This document shows positions 1-8,763 of a stretch of DNA of 33,363 nucleotides, piece by piece. The stretch is from an uncultured Pelagibacteraceae bacterium (GTDB taxonomy: Bacteria; Pseudomonadota; Alphaproteobacteria; Pelagibacterales; AG-422-B15), in assembly GCA_902544065.1 (NCBI GenBank), contig CACCAS010000008.1:1-33363 (forward strand), given 5' to 3'. How positions within the stretch are numbered: the first letter of the stretch is position 1; the number at the start of each line of letters is the position of its first letter. The position numbers and the translations under genes were made by a program. The notes beneath the pieces were generated by a model that made no database searches, was not told where the DNA came from, and was given only the letters and a program-made list of their open reading frames with translations.

Positions 1-606
1 AAATACTTGTGTTTGAGTTGCGCCTAAATCTAATGCGGCCTCCTCTTGTGTTTGGTCAAATCTTTGAAGTCTTGCGACAAAAATTAAAAAGCAGTAAGTT
101 GATATAAAGCACGTTTGTGCTAGAATTGTAAGAAATATTCCATTTCTACCAACATCAGAAATGAACCCATCTCCTCCAAGTCCTGCGATACGATCCCATA
201 ATACTACAGTGGATATTCCAATAATGACACCAGGAAATAAAACAGGCATAATAGAGATTGAATAATAAATATCTCTTAACTGCGATCGAACTTGTGTTAA
301 GACAATCGCGGCTGCCATGCCAATTGGTACAGAAAGTGATACAACTCCTGCTCCTATAATTAAACTACTAATAATTCCATCATGTAATCGCCAATCTGAA
401 AGAAGGCCTGCTAAATGTTGCCCGTCGTATGCAATTTTTCCTTCATTAAACCATCTAAAACTAAAACACTCCCAAGGAGAAATAGAGGGAAATTCAGCAG
501 AGTTAAATGCTGTAATACTCATGATGATCAATGGACCAAATAGATAGGCAAAAAATATAAAGATATACATGCCCATCATGAAATTAATAAAGTATGTTGG
601 TTTCAT
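1..606 (-). CDS. potC: PotC-type ABC transporter permease (3' end outside window)
   Basis: This is the second inner-membrane permease of a polyamine-type ABC importer. About 202 codons are visible, beginning with ATG at 606-604. Several hydrophobic segments are seen. The visible end reaches an EAA-loop motif (EEAALDLGA), the site where permeases of this family dock onto the ATPase, so roughly the last quarter lies beyond position 1. The start codon overlaps the stop of the upstream permease in an ATGA arrangement (603-606), which implies translational coupling. The family call rests on this operon position and on the EAA loop. The substrate cannot be read from the sequence; putrescine or spermidine is the family default. 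Confidence 0.85.
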   Translation of the reverse strand, partial: MKPTYFINFMMGMYIFIFFAYLFGPLIIMSITAFNSAEFPSISPWECFSFRWFNEGKIAYDGQHLAGLLSDWRLHDGIISSLIIGAGVVSLSVPIGMAAAIVLTQVRSQLRDIYYSISIMPVLFPGVIIGISTVVLWDRIAGLGGDGFISDVGRNGIFLTILAQTCFISTYCFLIFVARLQRFDQTQEEAALDLGATQTQVF

Positions 607-1532
607 TTTATAATTTCACCAATCTTAACTTTAAAAATCCGCATCATTGCTAAAACAAAAATAACAGAAATAATTAATAAAATAATTGAGTATGCTGATC
701 CACGTGACCAGTTATCATTCATGTTGAACCACTGATAAATAAGCTGTGGAAACCAGAGAGTATTTGGGCTGCTTAAGACCACTGGTGTTGCAAGAGCTCC
801 CACAGTCAACATAAATACCATTGTGCATCCAGACACAATTCCTGGCTTTGCATGAGGAATTACTATCCTCCAATGCGTCCTCAAAGAGGAGGAGCCTAGA
901 TCTTTTGCGGCCTCAATCTGATTAATGTCTAAGCTCTCAATGGCGTTATATAGAGGAAACATCATTAATAAAATGTATGCGTATACCAGGCCCGTATATA
1001 ATCCAATATCATATGTAATAAACAAAATACTTTGATCAATTACTCCTATTCCAGTTAAAAAATTATTTATAACTCCTTCATTTGCAAAAAGTATTCTTAA
1101 TGCAAAGGACCTTAAGAGTTCATTGATCCAAAATGGTATTATTAAAGAAACAATCAATAATCTCGCAGTGCTTGGGTTGGCAATTTTAGCAATATAAAAA
1201 GCAATTGGATAACAAAATAATAAATTCGCAATAGTGACCATTATCGATACAAGAATAGTTCTTCCAAAAACTCCAAGATCAACAAAATTAAATGCATCAA
1301 GTGATGTTTTTGAGCCAAAAACAAAATGCTGATAATGTTCCATTGTATAATAATCTTGAGGTCCTCCGCGAGCTAATGGCGGGACATTTGATCTAAAAGA
1401 TAAGTCCAGCATGTATAGTTGAGGTATTATGACAAGGAAAACAAACCAAAAGACTATTGCCACCAAGAAATAAATAGCAATTGCCTTACCGTTCTTTTTA
1501 AAAAATGGCTGCGTGAATAAATAATTTCCCAT
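603..1532 (-). CDS. potB: PotB-type ABC transporter permease
   Basis: The 309-residue inner-membrane permease is the first of two in a polyamine/PotB-family importer. A membrane segment lies at about residues 16-38, followed by a periplasmic stretch and further membrane segments. The EAA loop is at about 207-230 (EAAKDLGSSSLRTHWRIVIP), the contact with the PotA ATPase. Length fits the family (about 280-310). The ATG lies 2 bases after the potA stop, and the stop overlaps the potC start, so potA-potB-potC read as one transcript. Confidence in the family is high. Substrate is inferred only. Confidence 0.9.
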   Translation of the reverse strand: MGNYLFTQPFFKKNGKAIAIYFLVAIVFWFVFLVIIPQLYMLDLSFRSNVPPLARGGPQDYYTMEHYQHFVFGSKTSLDAFNFVDLGVFGRTILVSIMVTIANLLFCYPIAFYIAKIANPSTARLLIVSLIIPFWINELLRSFALRILFANEGVINNFLTGIGVIDQSILFITYDIGLYTGLVYAYILLMMFPLYNAIESLDINQIEAAKDLGSSSLRTHWRIVIPHAKPGIVSGCTMVFMLTVGALATPVVLSSPNTLWFPQLIYQWFNMNDNWSRGSAYSIILLIISVIFVLAMMRIFKVKIGEIIK

Positions 1533-1534
1533 AT

Positions 1535-2632
1535 TTAATCTATGGCTAATTGTGCTTTAGGTAAAATTGAAGACTTTGTGGACTCGAAGCCAAGTTGTAA
1601 TTTTGTACCTGAAGAGATTGATGAAGTATCAATTGCATTTGGAATAGAAAACTTGATCTTTGTTCCAGACTTTAACGTTGCGTAGAAATTTTTTATATTT
1701 CCCTCAAACTCAAAGCTTTCAATATTTACATCAATTAAATTATCAAAACTGTCTCCATCTCTTGGCATGAATAATGACTCAGGTCTTACAAAAGCAATTG
1801 CTTCATCCCCAATGTTTAATTTCTTATTTTCGTTCATTGTCGATACGAAATCACCATCAGGAGTTTCTATTTTAATCTTATTTTGATTGATCTCTTTTAC
1901 TTTTCCAAATAAAGGATTGTTTTCTCCAACAAAAGTTGCAACAAAAGGGGTTAATGGGTTGTTATAAACTTCATCGCAAGGTCCTATCTGCTCAATTTCC
2001 CCTTCGTTCATTACAGCAATCCTATCAGACATTGTTAATGCCTCACCTTGGTCATGAGTAATATAAATAAATGTTATGTTAACCCTTTTTTGAATTTCTC
2101 TTAACTCGGTTCTCATTCTTTGTCTTAGTTTTAGATCTAATGCAGACAAAGGTTCGTCTAATAATAAAACTTTTGGTTCAACAGCCAATGCTCTTGCGAT
2201 TGCTACTCTTTGTTTTTGTCCTCCTGATAATTGATGTACTTTTTTTTCGCCCTGTCCTTCCAATGCAATAAGCTCTAGAAGCTCATCTGCTCTTTTTTGT
2301 CTATCTCCCTTTGAAACTCCTCTGACCTCTAGAGAGAAAGCAATATTTTCAGAAACTGACATTAAAGGAAATAAGGCTAGATTCTGGAATATGAGAGAAG
2401 TAGGTCTTTTGTTCGGTCCTATGCCAGACATGTCTTTGTTATCAATTAACACAGATCCTTCGGAGGGATCTTGAAATCCTGAAATAGCTCTTAGCAATGT
2501 TGTCTTTCCGCAGCCAGATGGTCCCAAGAAAGAAAAGAATTCACCGCCGTTAATTTTTACGTTTACACTTTTAGCTGCATAAAAACTCCCAAAAGTAACT
2601 GAAACGTTATTTAACTCTACATCTGCACTCAT
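1535..2632 (-). CDS. potA: PotA-type ABC transporter ATP-binding protein
   Basis: The 365-residue cytoplasmic ATPase powers the PotBC permeases. Walker A is GPSGCGKTT at 37-45, the signature LSGGQ is at 135-139, Walker B VLLLDE is at 155-160 and the H-loop histidine is about 193, so the catalytic set is complete. The C-terminal ~130 residues match the TOBE/OB regulatory domain expected in PotA/MalK-type ATPases. It begins downstream of the intrinsic terminator that follows potD, so its transcript depends on read-through or an internal promoter. No good Shine-Dalgarno precedes the ATG. The ATPase identity is certain, the polyamine role probable. Confidence 0.9.
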   Translation of the reverse strand: MSADVELNNVSVTFGSFYAAKSVNVKINGGEFFSFLGPSGCGKTTLLRAISGFQDPSEGSVLIDNKDMSGIGPNKRPTSLIFQNLALFPLMSVSENIAFSLEVRGVSKGDRQKRADELLELIALEGQGEKKVHQLSGGQKQRVAIARALAVEPKVLLLDEPLSALDLKLRQRMRTELREIQKRVNITFIYITHDQGEALTMSDRIAVMNEGEIEQIGPCDEVYNNPLTPFVATFVGENNPLFGKVKEINQNKIKIETPDGDFVSTMNENKKLNIGDEAIAFVRPESLFMPRDGDSFDNLIDVNIESFEFEGNIKNFYATLKSGTKIKFSIPNAIDTSSISSGTKLQLGFESTKSSILPKAQLAID

Positions 2633-2667
2633 AAGAAAATTATAGTTAGTAAATTAATAAACACGAT

Positions 2668-2700
2668 AAAAAAAGCGCCCAAGATACAATCTTGAGCGCC
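2668..2700 (-). terminator. Intrinsic terminator/attenuator between potD and potA
   Basis: Read on the minus strand, an 11-base-pair stem (2689-2699 paired with 2675-2685, one G-U wobble) with a 3-base loop is followed directly by seven U residues (2674-2668). This is a textbook rho-independent terminator. It sits 21 bases after the potD stop and before potA, and probably sets binding-protein expression above that of the rest of the transporter. Confidence 0.9.
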
Positions 2701-2721
2701 TTAAATGTTATTAGAAACTAA

Positions 2722-3867
2722 TTACGCCGTTTCAAACTTATTCGCGTACTCAGCTCTTGCATCAGCAAACCAAGGTGGCTCTGGTGGCCAAGGATTCAAC
2801 TTAGTAGAAGTATCCCCTGGATAAATTGCTTTAGCCAAAGCTTTTGTTTCTGATGAGTAGAAATCAGAAGCGCCATTAACAGCTGAATTATATCCAATTT
2901 CATTAATAGTTTGACCACCAACTTCAGGGGTAAAGCTATAATTGATTAATTCATAAGCTTCATCAATGTTTTCAGCTTTTGCAGATAATGTGATACCATC
3001 AATCCATGCTAGCGCACCTTCATCTGTAGTTTGATAAGCAACCGGTTCGCCAGCTTTCATCATTGCTGCAATTGGGCCATCCCAAGTTTGTCCAACGACC
3101 ACACCATCAGATGTAAATCCTTGTTTCTGAGGATCAGCTCCTGACCAGAACTTAACAAGATTCCCTTTTTTTGAAATACAGAAATCAGTAATTGTCTCCC
3201 AGTTCTTTCTCATAGTATCTTCGTCCTTATAAGAAGACCAGAAATCCATCTTACCTTGGTGATGCATCCAAATTCCACAACCTGTCATCATTGAGTAAGT
3301 TCTACCCATCATGAAGGCTCCATCAATGCCTGGATTAGGCTCCCATAAATCACCGAAACTTGGAAGGCCATCCGGAGTCCATTTATCAGTCCTCCAAGAA
3401 ATCGACTCTGTTCCCCACAATTGTGGAACCCAGTGAGATCCATTGCCACCAAAATTCCAATCACGCTCACCTACTGCAAGCATCCCTGGGTTAACGGCAC
3501 TAGTATTAATTCTATTCATATCGAATGGAGCTAAGACACCAAGGTTTTCCCATTGCAAGGCCCTCATGTTTGTAGGGCTTGCCAAGTCATAACCTGCGCC
3601 ACCACCAGCTTTCATTTTTGATATTATTTCACCATTGTCTCCAATTTTGGTGTGGTTAACAGTAATTCCAGTCTTAGCTTTAAAATCAGCTACAACTGAA
3701 TCAGGTAGGTACTCACCCCACATCAAAACATTTACAACAGGTGCGGCAAAAGCATTTGGAATATACCAGGGACCAATAGCTGCGGCTGCTCCAGTTGCAG
3801 CTGCACCTTTTAGGACTGATCTTCTTGAAACTTTTGCAGCCTTAAGAGTTTTATTTATTTTCTTCAC
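2722..3867 (-). CDS. potD: PotD-like periplasmic substrate-binding protein with Tat signal
   Basis: The 381-residue extracellular solute-binding protein of the PotD/spermidine-putrescine type is the receptor for the importer encoded downstream. The N-terminus carries a twin-arginine motif (SRRSVLKG, residues 14-21), then an Ala-rich hydrophobic stretch and a likely cleavage site after NAFA near residue 41, so export is probably by Tat in folded form. Mature protein opens with VNVLMWGEY, typical of this family. The start is GTG at 3867-3865, supported by a good Shine-Dalgarno (GAGGAG) about 6 bases upstream. It is the first gene of the operon and is followed by a strong terminator. The ligand may be a polyamine or another amine; this is not resolved here. 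Confidence 0.88.
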   Translation of the reverse strand: MKKINKTLKAAKVSRRSVLKGAAATGAAAAIGPWYIPNAFAAPVVNVLMWGEYLPDSVVADFKAKTGITVNHTKIGDNGEIISKMKAGGGAGYDLASPTNMRALQWENLGVLAPFDMNRINTSAVNPGMLAVGERDWNFGGNGSHWVPQLWGTESISWRTDKWTPDGLPSFGDLWEPNPGIDGAFMMGRTYSMMTGCGIWMHHQGKMDFWSSYKDEDTMRKNWETITDFCISKKGNLVKFWSGADPQKQGFTSDGVVVGQTWDGPIAAMMKAGEPVAYQTTDEGALAWIDGITLSAKAENIDEAYELINYSFTPEVGGQTINEIGYNSAVNGASDFYSSETKALAKAIYPGDTSTKLNPWPPEPPWFADARAEYANKFETA

Positions 3868-4135
3868 GGCTACTCCTCACATTGTTAATTAATTAATAAA
3901 AAATTCTCATACATAAGAGAGAGTGTGTAAAGAATAAAGTTTAAGAAATTTATACAAATCTATGTAATAAAATAATTTAATTTTCATCTAAGTTTCTGAA
4001 AAATATTAATAAAAATTAATTATAATTTTTTACATTAAGAGAATTTACTAACTATATGATTCATATAAATATATTTTTTAAATATATTTCATACTTAATA
4101 CTTGGCTAAATCACTGTTTTAAATAGACTTTTGTC
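3868..4135. promoter_or_regulatory. Divergent intergenic region, potD / core-MetE gene
   Basis: This 268-base, very AT-rich gap is the longest non-coding stretch in the window and must carry promoters for both flanking genes. Two copies of the self-complementary 10-mer AAATATATTT lie at 4067-4076 and 4080-4089, about 50-70 bases before the MetE-like start. In such AT-rich sequence they may be chance. I see no riboswitch-like structure and no convincing -35/-10 pair. Confidence 0.4.
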
Positions 4136-5182
4136 ATGATTTTAACAACCACAATTGGTTCATTCCCTAAGCCATCTTTTTTACCTTTATCAGATTGGTT
4201 TAAAGGAGAGAAAGGTACTGACAACGAAAGACCAACTTCTGCATATCAAGAAGAAAAACATAAGATGGGCAGTCAATATGAACATCTAGTAAATGAAGCA
4301 TCAAAACAAGTCATTAATGATCAGATTGCTTGTGGAATCGATATTGTCACTGATGGCGAGGTAAGAAGAGAAAATTATATTCACTATCATTGCAGGCATT
4401 TAAAAGGGATAGACTTTAAGATACTCACTGAAAAAACTGCAAGGACTGGAAATTATAATTGCTGGCTTCCCACCATAACAAAAAAAATTGAATTCAATGG
4501 TTATTTTTTAGATAAAGAATTTATGCTCAATCAATCTATTTCAAATAAGCCAATTAAAGCTACAATACCAGGTCCCCTTACTATTGCTGACACTATTTCT
4601 GATAACTTTTATCATGAAGAAAAAAAGATGTGCTTCGACCTAGGTGAAGTAATCAATAAGGAAATTAAGAATCTTGTTGATGCTGGCTGCAGATATATTC
4701 AAATTGATGAACCACTATTTGCAAGAAAATCAAAAGAAGCGCTCGAGTTTGGGATTGATAATATTGAACGTTGCTTTCACGGTATTAACAATTGCGATAA
4801 AATTGTACACATATGTTGTGGCTATCCTGATAAAATAGATTCAGTTGATTATCCAAAGGCTCCCCTAACTAGCTATTTTGATTTGGCTGACGCATTAGAA
4901 GCAAGTTGTATTGATACAATTTCAATTGAAGATGCTCATCGGTATAATGATTTAAAGTTATTAGAAAAATACAAAACAAAAAAAATTGTATTTGGTCTTT
5001 TAAAAATAGCCTCAAGTCAAATTGAAGATATTGATTTGATTAGATCTAGAGCTTTAGATTGCCTTAACCATATTGATAAAGAAAGACTTATAGCTGCTCC
5101 TGATTGCGGTCTTGGCTATCTATCACGAGAGTTGGCGATAAAAAAATTAACAAATCTCTGTAAAGCTGTTGAAAATATTTAA
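4136..5182 (+). CDS. Short (core) MetE-like cobalamin-independent methyltransferase
   Basis: At 348 residues this corresponds to the C-terminal catalytic barrel of cobalamin-independent methionine synthase (MetE, about 750 residues); the N-terminal half is absent. The zinc ligand set expected of MetE is visible as H225 and C227 (HICC), E265 (IEDAHR) and C324 (PDCGLG). The opening TTTIGSFPKP is also typical. The family transfers a methyl group to a thiol, usually homocysteine. Short versions may use a methyl donor other than methyltetrahydrofolate polyglutamate. It lies alone on the plus strand between potD and ald; its stop overlaps the ald stop by 4 bases (TTAA). Whether it makes methionine or processes another methylated compound cannot be told from sequence. 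Confidence 0.8.
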   Translation: MILTTTIGSFPKPSFLPLSDWFKGEKGTDNERPTSAYQEEKHKMGSQYEHLVNEASKQVINDQIACGIDIVTDGEVRRENYIHYHCRHLKGIDFKILTEKTARTGNYNCWLPTITKKIEFNGYFLDKEFMLNQSISNKPIKATIPGPLTIADTISDNFYHEEKKMCFDLGEVINKEIKNLVDAGCRYIQIDEPLFARKSKEALEFGIDNIERCFHGINNCDKIVHICCGYPDKIDSVDYPKAPLTSYFDLADALEASCIDTISIEDAHRYNDLKLLEKYKTKKIVFGLLKIASSQIEDIDLIRSRALDCLNHIDKERLIAAPDCGLGYLSRELAIKKLTNLCKAVENI

Positions 5183-6294
5183 GCAATTAATTTTTCAGGC
5201 TTACAAAAATCTAAATTAAGATCTTTAGCTACATCTTGCTGTGTACAGTTTCCATTCATTACATTTAGGCCATTTCGGAAATTCTTATTTGAACTCAAAG
5301 CTTTATTGAGACCATTTTTGGCTAAATCAGATACGAATGGCAATGTTGCTTGATTAAGGCTGATTGTTGATGTTCTAGGTACACATCCAGGCATATTTGT
5401 AACACAATAATGAACAACATTATGCAGAATATACACTGGATCAGCATGAGTTGTTGGCTTGCTGGTTTCAATGCATCCCCCTTGATCAATGGCTACGTCA
5501 ACAAGAGCAGAGCCTGGTTTCATCTTTGAAACTAAGTTTTCAGAAACTAGTTTTGGCGCTGATGCACCTGGCACAAGAACACCCCCTATTAATAAATCAC
5601 AATCTTTCACATTTGCATTAATATTTTCAGGTGTTGAAATCACAGTTGTAACTTCATTGTTGAAGAATGATTTTAACTCATCAAGCCTCTGTTGAGATTG
5701 ATCAATTAAAATAACATTTGCTTTCATTCCATGCGCTATTAATGCGGCATTAAATCCAACAACACCACACCCAATAATAACTACATTTGCTGGTGGGGCT
5801 CCGGTTGCACCGGATAAAAGCACTCCTCTGCCATTATTAGTCATCTCTAATGATCTTGCTCCTGCCTGAATAGAAATTCTGCCTGCAACTTCGCTCATCG
5901 GAGCAAGTAATGGTAGACGATTATTCTCATCTGTAACAGTCTCGTAGGCGATACACGTTGATCTAGATTTCATTAGCCCTAAGGTAAGTTCCTTATTTGC
6001 GGCTAAATGAAGATAGGTAAATAATAGTTGATTTTTTTTAAGAAGCTCAACTTCTTGTTTTTGTGGTTCTTTAACTTTAATTATTAATTCGCTTATATCA
6101 AAAACCTCTCCGGCAGTTTTGCAAATGCTTGCGCCTGCTGAAGAGTAGTCAGCGTCAGTAAAGCCTGAGCCTATTCCTGCCCCTGTTTCAACAATTACCT
6201 TATTTCCCTCTGAAACAAGTATCTTTACACTATCAGCAGATAGTCCTACTCTATTTTCTTGAGGTTTGATTTCTTTTGGAACACCAATTAACAT
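5179..6294 (-). CDS. ald: Alanine dehydrogenase
   Basis: The 371-residue protein is full length for NAD-dependent alanine dehydrogenase, which interconverts L-alanine with pyruvate and ammonium. Catalytic positions known for the family fall at the expected numbers: R15, K75 (IKVKEP), H96 (LHLAA) and D270 (VDVAIDQGG). The Rossmann motif VIIGCGVVG is at about 172-180. These residues and the length argue against a transhydrogenase alpha subunit. With the aminotransferase and Xsc genes nearby, the natural role is recycling alanine produced by taurine:pyruvate transamination, releasing ammonium. It is a separate minus-strand unit, not in the xsc operon, convergent with the MetE-like gene. Confidence 0.93.
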   Translation of the reverse strand: MLIGVPKEIKPQENRVGLSADSVKILVSEGNKVIVETGAGIGSGFTDADYSSAGASICKTAGEVFDISELIIKVKEPQKQEVELLKKNQLLFTYLHLAANKELTLGLMKSRSTCIAYETVTDENNRLPLLAPMSEVAGRISIQAGARSLEMTNNGRGVLLSGATGAPPANVVIIGCGVVGFNAALIAHGMKANVILIDQSQQRLDELKSFFNNEVTTVISTPENINANVKDCDLLIGGVLVPGASAPKLVSENLVSKMKPGSALVDVAIDQGGCIETSKPTTHADPVYILHNVVHYCVTNMPGCVPRTSTISLNQATLPFVSDLAKNGLNKALSSNKNFRNGLNVMNGNCTQQDVAKDLNLDFCKPEKLIA

Positions 6295-6348
6295 ATATAA
6301 CTAATTTTTATACTATTTGCATAAATATAAAAAGGACTAAGAACTCTA

Positions 6349-6972
6349 ATGGCAAAAAAATGGCTTAAAATTGTTTATACAGAAAAAAATCCAGCAAAAC
6401 TAAAACTGCATTATAAAAGTTGGGCAAAGGAATACGATAAGGATTTAACTGATTGGGGATACGCTTATCCAAAACGATTAAAAGAGATTATTCTTAGTAA
6501 GAAAATAAAAATTTCAAAAAAAGCAAATATTTTAGACGCTGGATGTGGAACTGGATTAGTAGCTGAAGAGTTGAGTAAATTAGAATATAAAAATCTAACA
6601 GGTTTAGATAATTCAAAAGAAATGCTAGAACTTGCTAAATCAAAAAAAATTTTTAAAAAACTTATTTGCCAATCATTAAATAAAAAAACTACATTGAAAA
6701 GTAATCAGTTTGATTTAATAATCTGTACAGGGGTCCTTACTGCTGGTCATGTAGGGCCAAGTGCAATCAAAGAATTATTAAGAGTTACAAAAAAAAATGG
6801 TTACTTAATACTTTCAATTTCTGAGACTATTTTTAAAAAATTAGGTTTTGATACAGAACTAGCCTACAGATCCAATGAATACACTCCTTTGTATATCTCA
6901 AGGCCATTCCTTGCACTTCCTCGTCACAACTCCAGTGCAAAAAATAAAATTTATATTTTAAGAAAATCCTAG
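6349..6972 (+). CDS. Class I SAM-dependent methyltransferase
   Basis: The 207-residue protein has a class I methyltransferase fold signature: motif I ILDAGCGTGL at 61-70, an acidic residue at the end of the next strand (GLDNS) and a post-I region (FDLIICTGVL). The N-terminus resembles methyltransferases of the Williams-Beuren/ubiquinone type (YKSWAKEYDKDL), but the substrate is not identifiable. A purine-rich AAAAAGGAC precedes the ATG. It is transcribed away from ald across a 54-base divergent gap and ends in a 4-base overlap (CTAG) with the xsc stop. It is lysine-rich and short for the family but appears intact. Confidence 0.8.
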   Translation: MAKKWLKIVYTEKNPAKLKLHYKSWAKEYDKDLTDWGYAYPKRLKEIILSKKIKISKKANILDAGCGTGLVAEELSKLEYKNLTGLDNSKEMLELAKSKKIFKKLICQSLNKKTTLKSNQFDLIICTGVLTAGHVGPSAIKELLRVTKKNGYLILSISETIFKKLGFDTELAYRSNEYTPLYISRPFLALPRHNSSAKNKIYILRKS

Positions 6973-8747
6973 CCTATTTGTTCTTGGCTCATATCACTGG
7001 AATCAATGCCTGCTATTTCAACAGGCTTTTTCATTGCATCTCTTCTGAAAGGCTCGCCTAATTCTTGATTCAAAATAACTTCAATAAATGTTGTGATACC
7101 TTTGTCCTGATCTTCGCAGGCGTTCCTCAGGTTTTGAGTTAACTCTTCCATCGTTCTAACTATTACGCCTTTTAAGCCACATCCTTCTGCTACTTTTGCG
7201 TAACTTAATTCTGGATCTAATTCAGTGCCAACAAAATTATTGTCATACCAAAGAATTGAATTTCTTTTCTCGGCGCCCCATTGATAATTTCTGAATATTA
7301 CCATGGTAATGGCAGGCCACTCTTCTCTTGCGCAAGAGGTCATCTCGTTCATACTAATGCCAAATGCACCATCGCCAGCAAATCCAACAACTGGAATGTT
7401 AGGGCATCCAATTTTAGCGCCTAGAACTGAGGGGAAACCATATCCGCATGGACCAAATAGACCAGGAGCAAGATACTTTCTTCCTTCATCAAAAGTAGGA
7501 TAAGCATTTCCTATTGCACAATTATTGCCAATATCTGAAGAAATAATTGCTTCTCTGGGCAGAGCCGCTTGGATTGCTCTCCACGCCATTCGTGGAGACA
7601 TTCTATCAGAGTCTCTCTTTCTAGAGTCTGCGTTCCATGTGGTTCCAGGATCATCATCTTCGTGATCCATGCTGCTTAGCGTTTGTAGCCAAGAAGATTT
7701 AGTTTGATGCACTAATGCTTTTCGATCATCTCTACCATTATCACCGGCACTTGGAGATAAGTTATTTATTAATTGTTGTGTTACAAGCTTTGAATCTCCA
7801 CAAATGCCTACAGTTACCTTTTTAGTAAGCCCTATACGGTCTGAATTTATATCGACTTGAATTACTGATGCTTCTGTTGGCCAATAATCTATGCCATAGC
7901 ATGGCAAAGTAGAAAAAGGGTTTAACCTAGTACCCAAAGCAAGAACAACATCAGCCTTTGAAATTAATTCCATTGCTGCTTTTGATCCATTATAACCTAA
8001 GGGTCCAACAGCTAAACGATGATTACCTGGAAAACTATCATTATGTTGATATCCACACGCAACGGGAGCATCCAATCTTTCAGCAAGTAATCTGCATTCT
8101 TCAATGGCATCACCTAATACAACTCCAGCGCCAGATAAAATTACAGGAAATTTAGCGTTAGATAGTAACTCTGATGCTTTAAATATTGCTTCATTTCCTC
8201 CAGCTGGTCTTTCAAAATTTATAATCGTAGGTATTTCAATATCAATGACTTGTGTCCACATGTCTCTGGGTACATTTATTTGAGCAGGTGCTGAGCCTCT
8301 AAACGCTTTTGATATTACTCTATTTAAGACCTCTGCAATTCTGGAAGGATCTCTCACCTCTTCTTGATAGCAAACCATATCTTTAAATAAAGCCATCTGC
8401 TCGACTTCTTGAAATCCACCTTGACCAATTGTTTTGTTGGCAGCTTGAGGCGTTACTAAGAGTAAAGGAGTATGATTCCAGTATGCTGTTTTAATTGGCG
8501 TAACAAAGTTTGTGATACCAGGACCATTCTGAGCAATGCACATTGACATTTTTCCTGTTGCACGTGTGTATCCATCAGCAACAATGCCTCCGTTAGTTTC
8601 GTGAGCTACATCCCAAAATGTTATACCAGCTTTGGGAAATAAATCGGATATAGGCATAAACGCTGAACCAATAATCCCAAATGCATGTTGTATGCCATGC
8701 TTTTGCAAAACCTTGATAAAAGCTTCTTCTGTTGTCATTTTAGTCAT
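6969..8747 (-). CDS. xsc: Sulfoacetaldehyde acetyltransferase (TPP-dependent)
   Basis: Xsc cleaves sulfoacetaldehyde with phosphate to give sulfite and acetyl phosphate, the key desulfonation step of taurine and isethionate breakdown. The N-terminus (MTTEEAF, then HAFGIIGSAFMPISDLFPKA) is diagnostic of Xsc rather than acetolactate synthase. The activating Glu of the TPP fold is at about residue 50 (AHETNGG), and the GDG metal/TPP motif (GDGAFG) is at about 458-463. Length is about 592 residues, as expected. I chose ATG at 8747, which gives 16 bases from the tpa stop; an upstream in-frame start at 8777 would overlap tpa and add a non-family extension, and 8738 is also possible. It is last in the apparent fadA-fadB-tpa-xsc operon. 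Confidence 0.94.
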   Translation of the reverse strand: MTKMTTEEAFIKVLQKHGIQHAFGIIGSAFMPISDLFPKAGITFWDVAHETNGGIVADGYTRATGKMSMCIAQNGPGITNFVTPIKTAYWNHTPLLLVTPQAANKTIGQGGFQEVEQMALFKDMVCYQEEVRDPSRIAEVLNRVISKAFRGSAPAQINVPRDMWTQVIDIEIPTIINFERPAGGNEAIFKASELLSNAKFPVILSGAGVVLGDAIEECRLLAERLDAPVACGYQHNDSFPGNHRLAVGPLGYNGSKAAMELISKADVVLALGTRLNPFSTLPCYGIDYWPTEASVIQVDINSDRIGLTKKVTVGICGDSKLVTQQLINNLSPSAGDNGRDDRKALVHQTKSSWLQTLSSMDHEDDDPGTTWNADSRKRDSDRMSPRMAWRAIQAALPREAIISSDIGNNCAIGNAYPTFDEGRKYLAPGLFGPCGYGFPSVLGAKIGCPNIPVVGFAGDGAFGISMNEMTSCAREEWPAITMVIFRNYQWGAEKRNSILWYDNNFVGTELDPELSYAKVAEGCGLKGVIVRTMEELTQNLRNACEDQDKGITTFIEVILNQELGEPFRRDAMKKPVEIAGIDSSDMSQEQIG

Positions 8748-8763
8748 ATTTGAAACTTTTCTA

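Noticed and set aside
317..547. Short plus-strand frame near the left edge
   Set aside because: It is antisense to the clearly recognisable potC permease and shows no protein family features.
4067..4089. Paired AAATATATTT palindromes upstream of the MetE-like gene as an operator
   Set aside because: In such AT-rich sequence this pattern is expected by chance; no second occurrence was noticed at another promoter.
5179..6294. NAD(P) transhydrogenase alpha subunit
   Set aside because: Length and the R15, K75, H96, D270 set at canonical positions indicate alanine dehydrogenase.
7303..8155. Plus-strand open frames opposite xsc
   Set aside because: They lie fully inside a strongly recognisable xsc gene, have no family features and no ribosome binding site.
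6969..8747. Acetolactate synthase large subunit
   Set aside because: The TPP fold is shared, but the N-terminal GIIGSAFMPISDLFP and C-terminal FRRDAMKKPV blocks fit Xsc, and tpa is adjacent.
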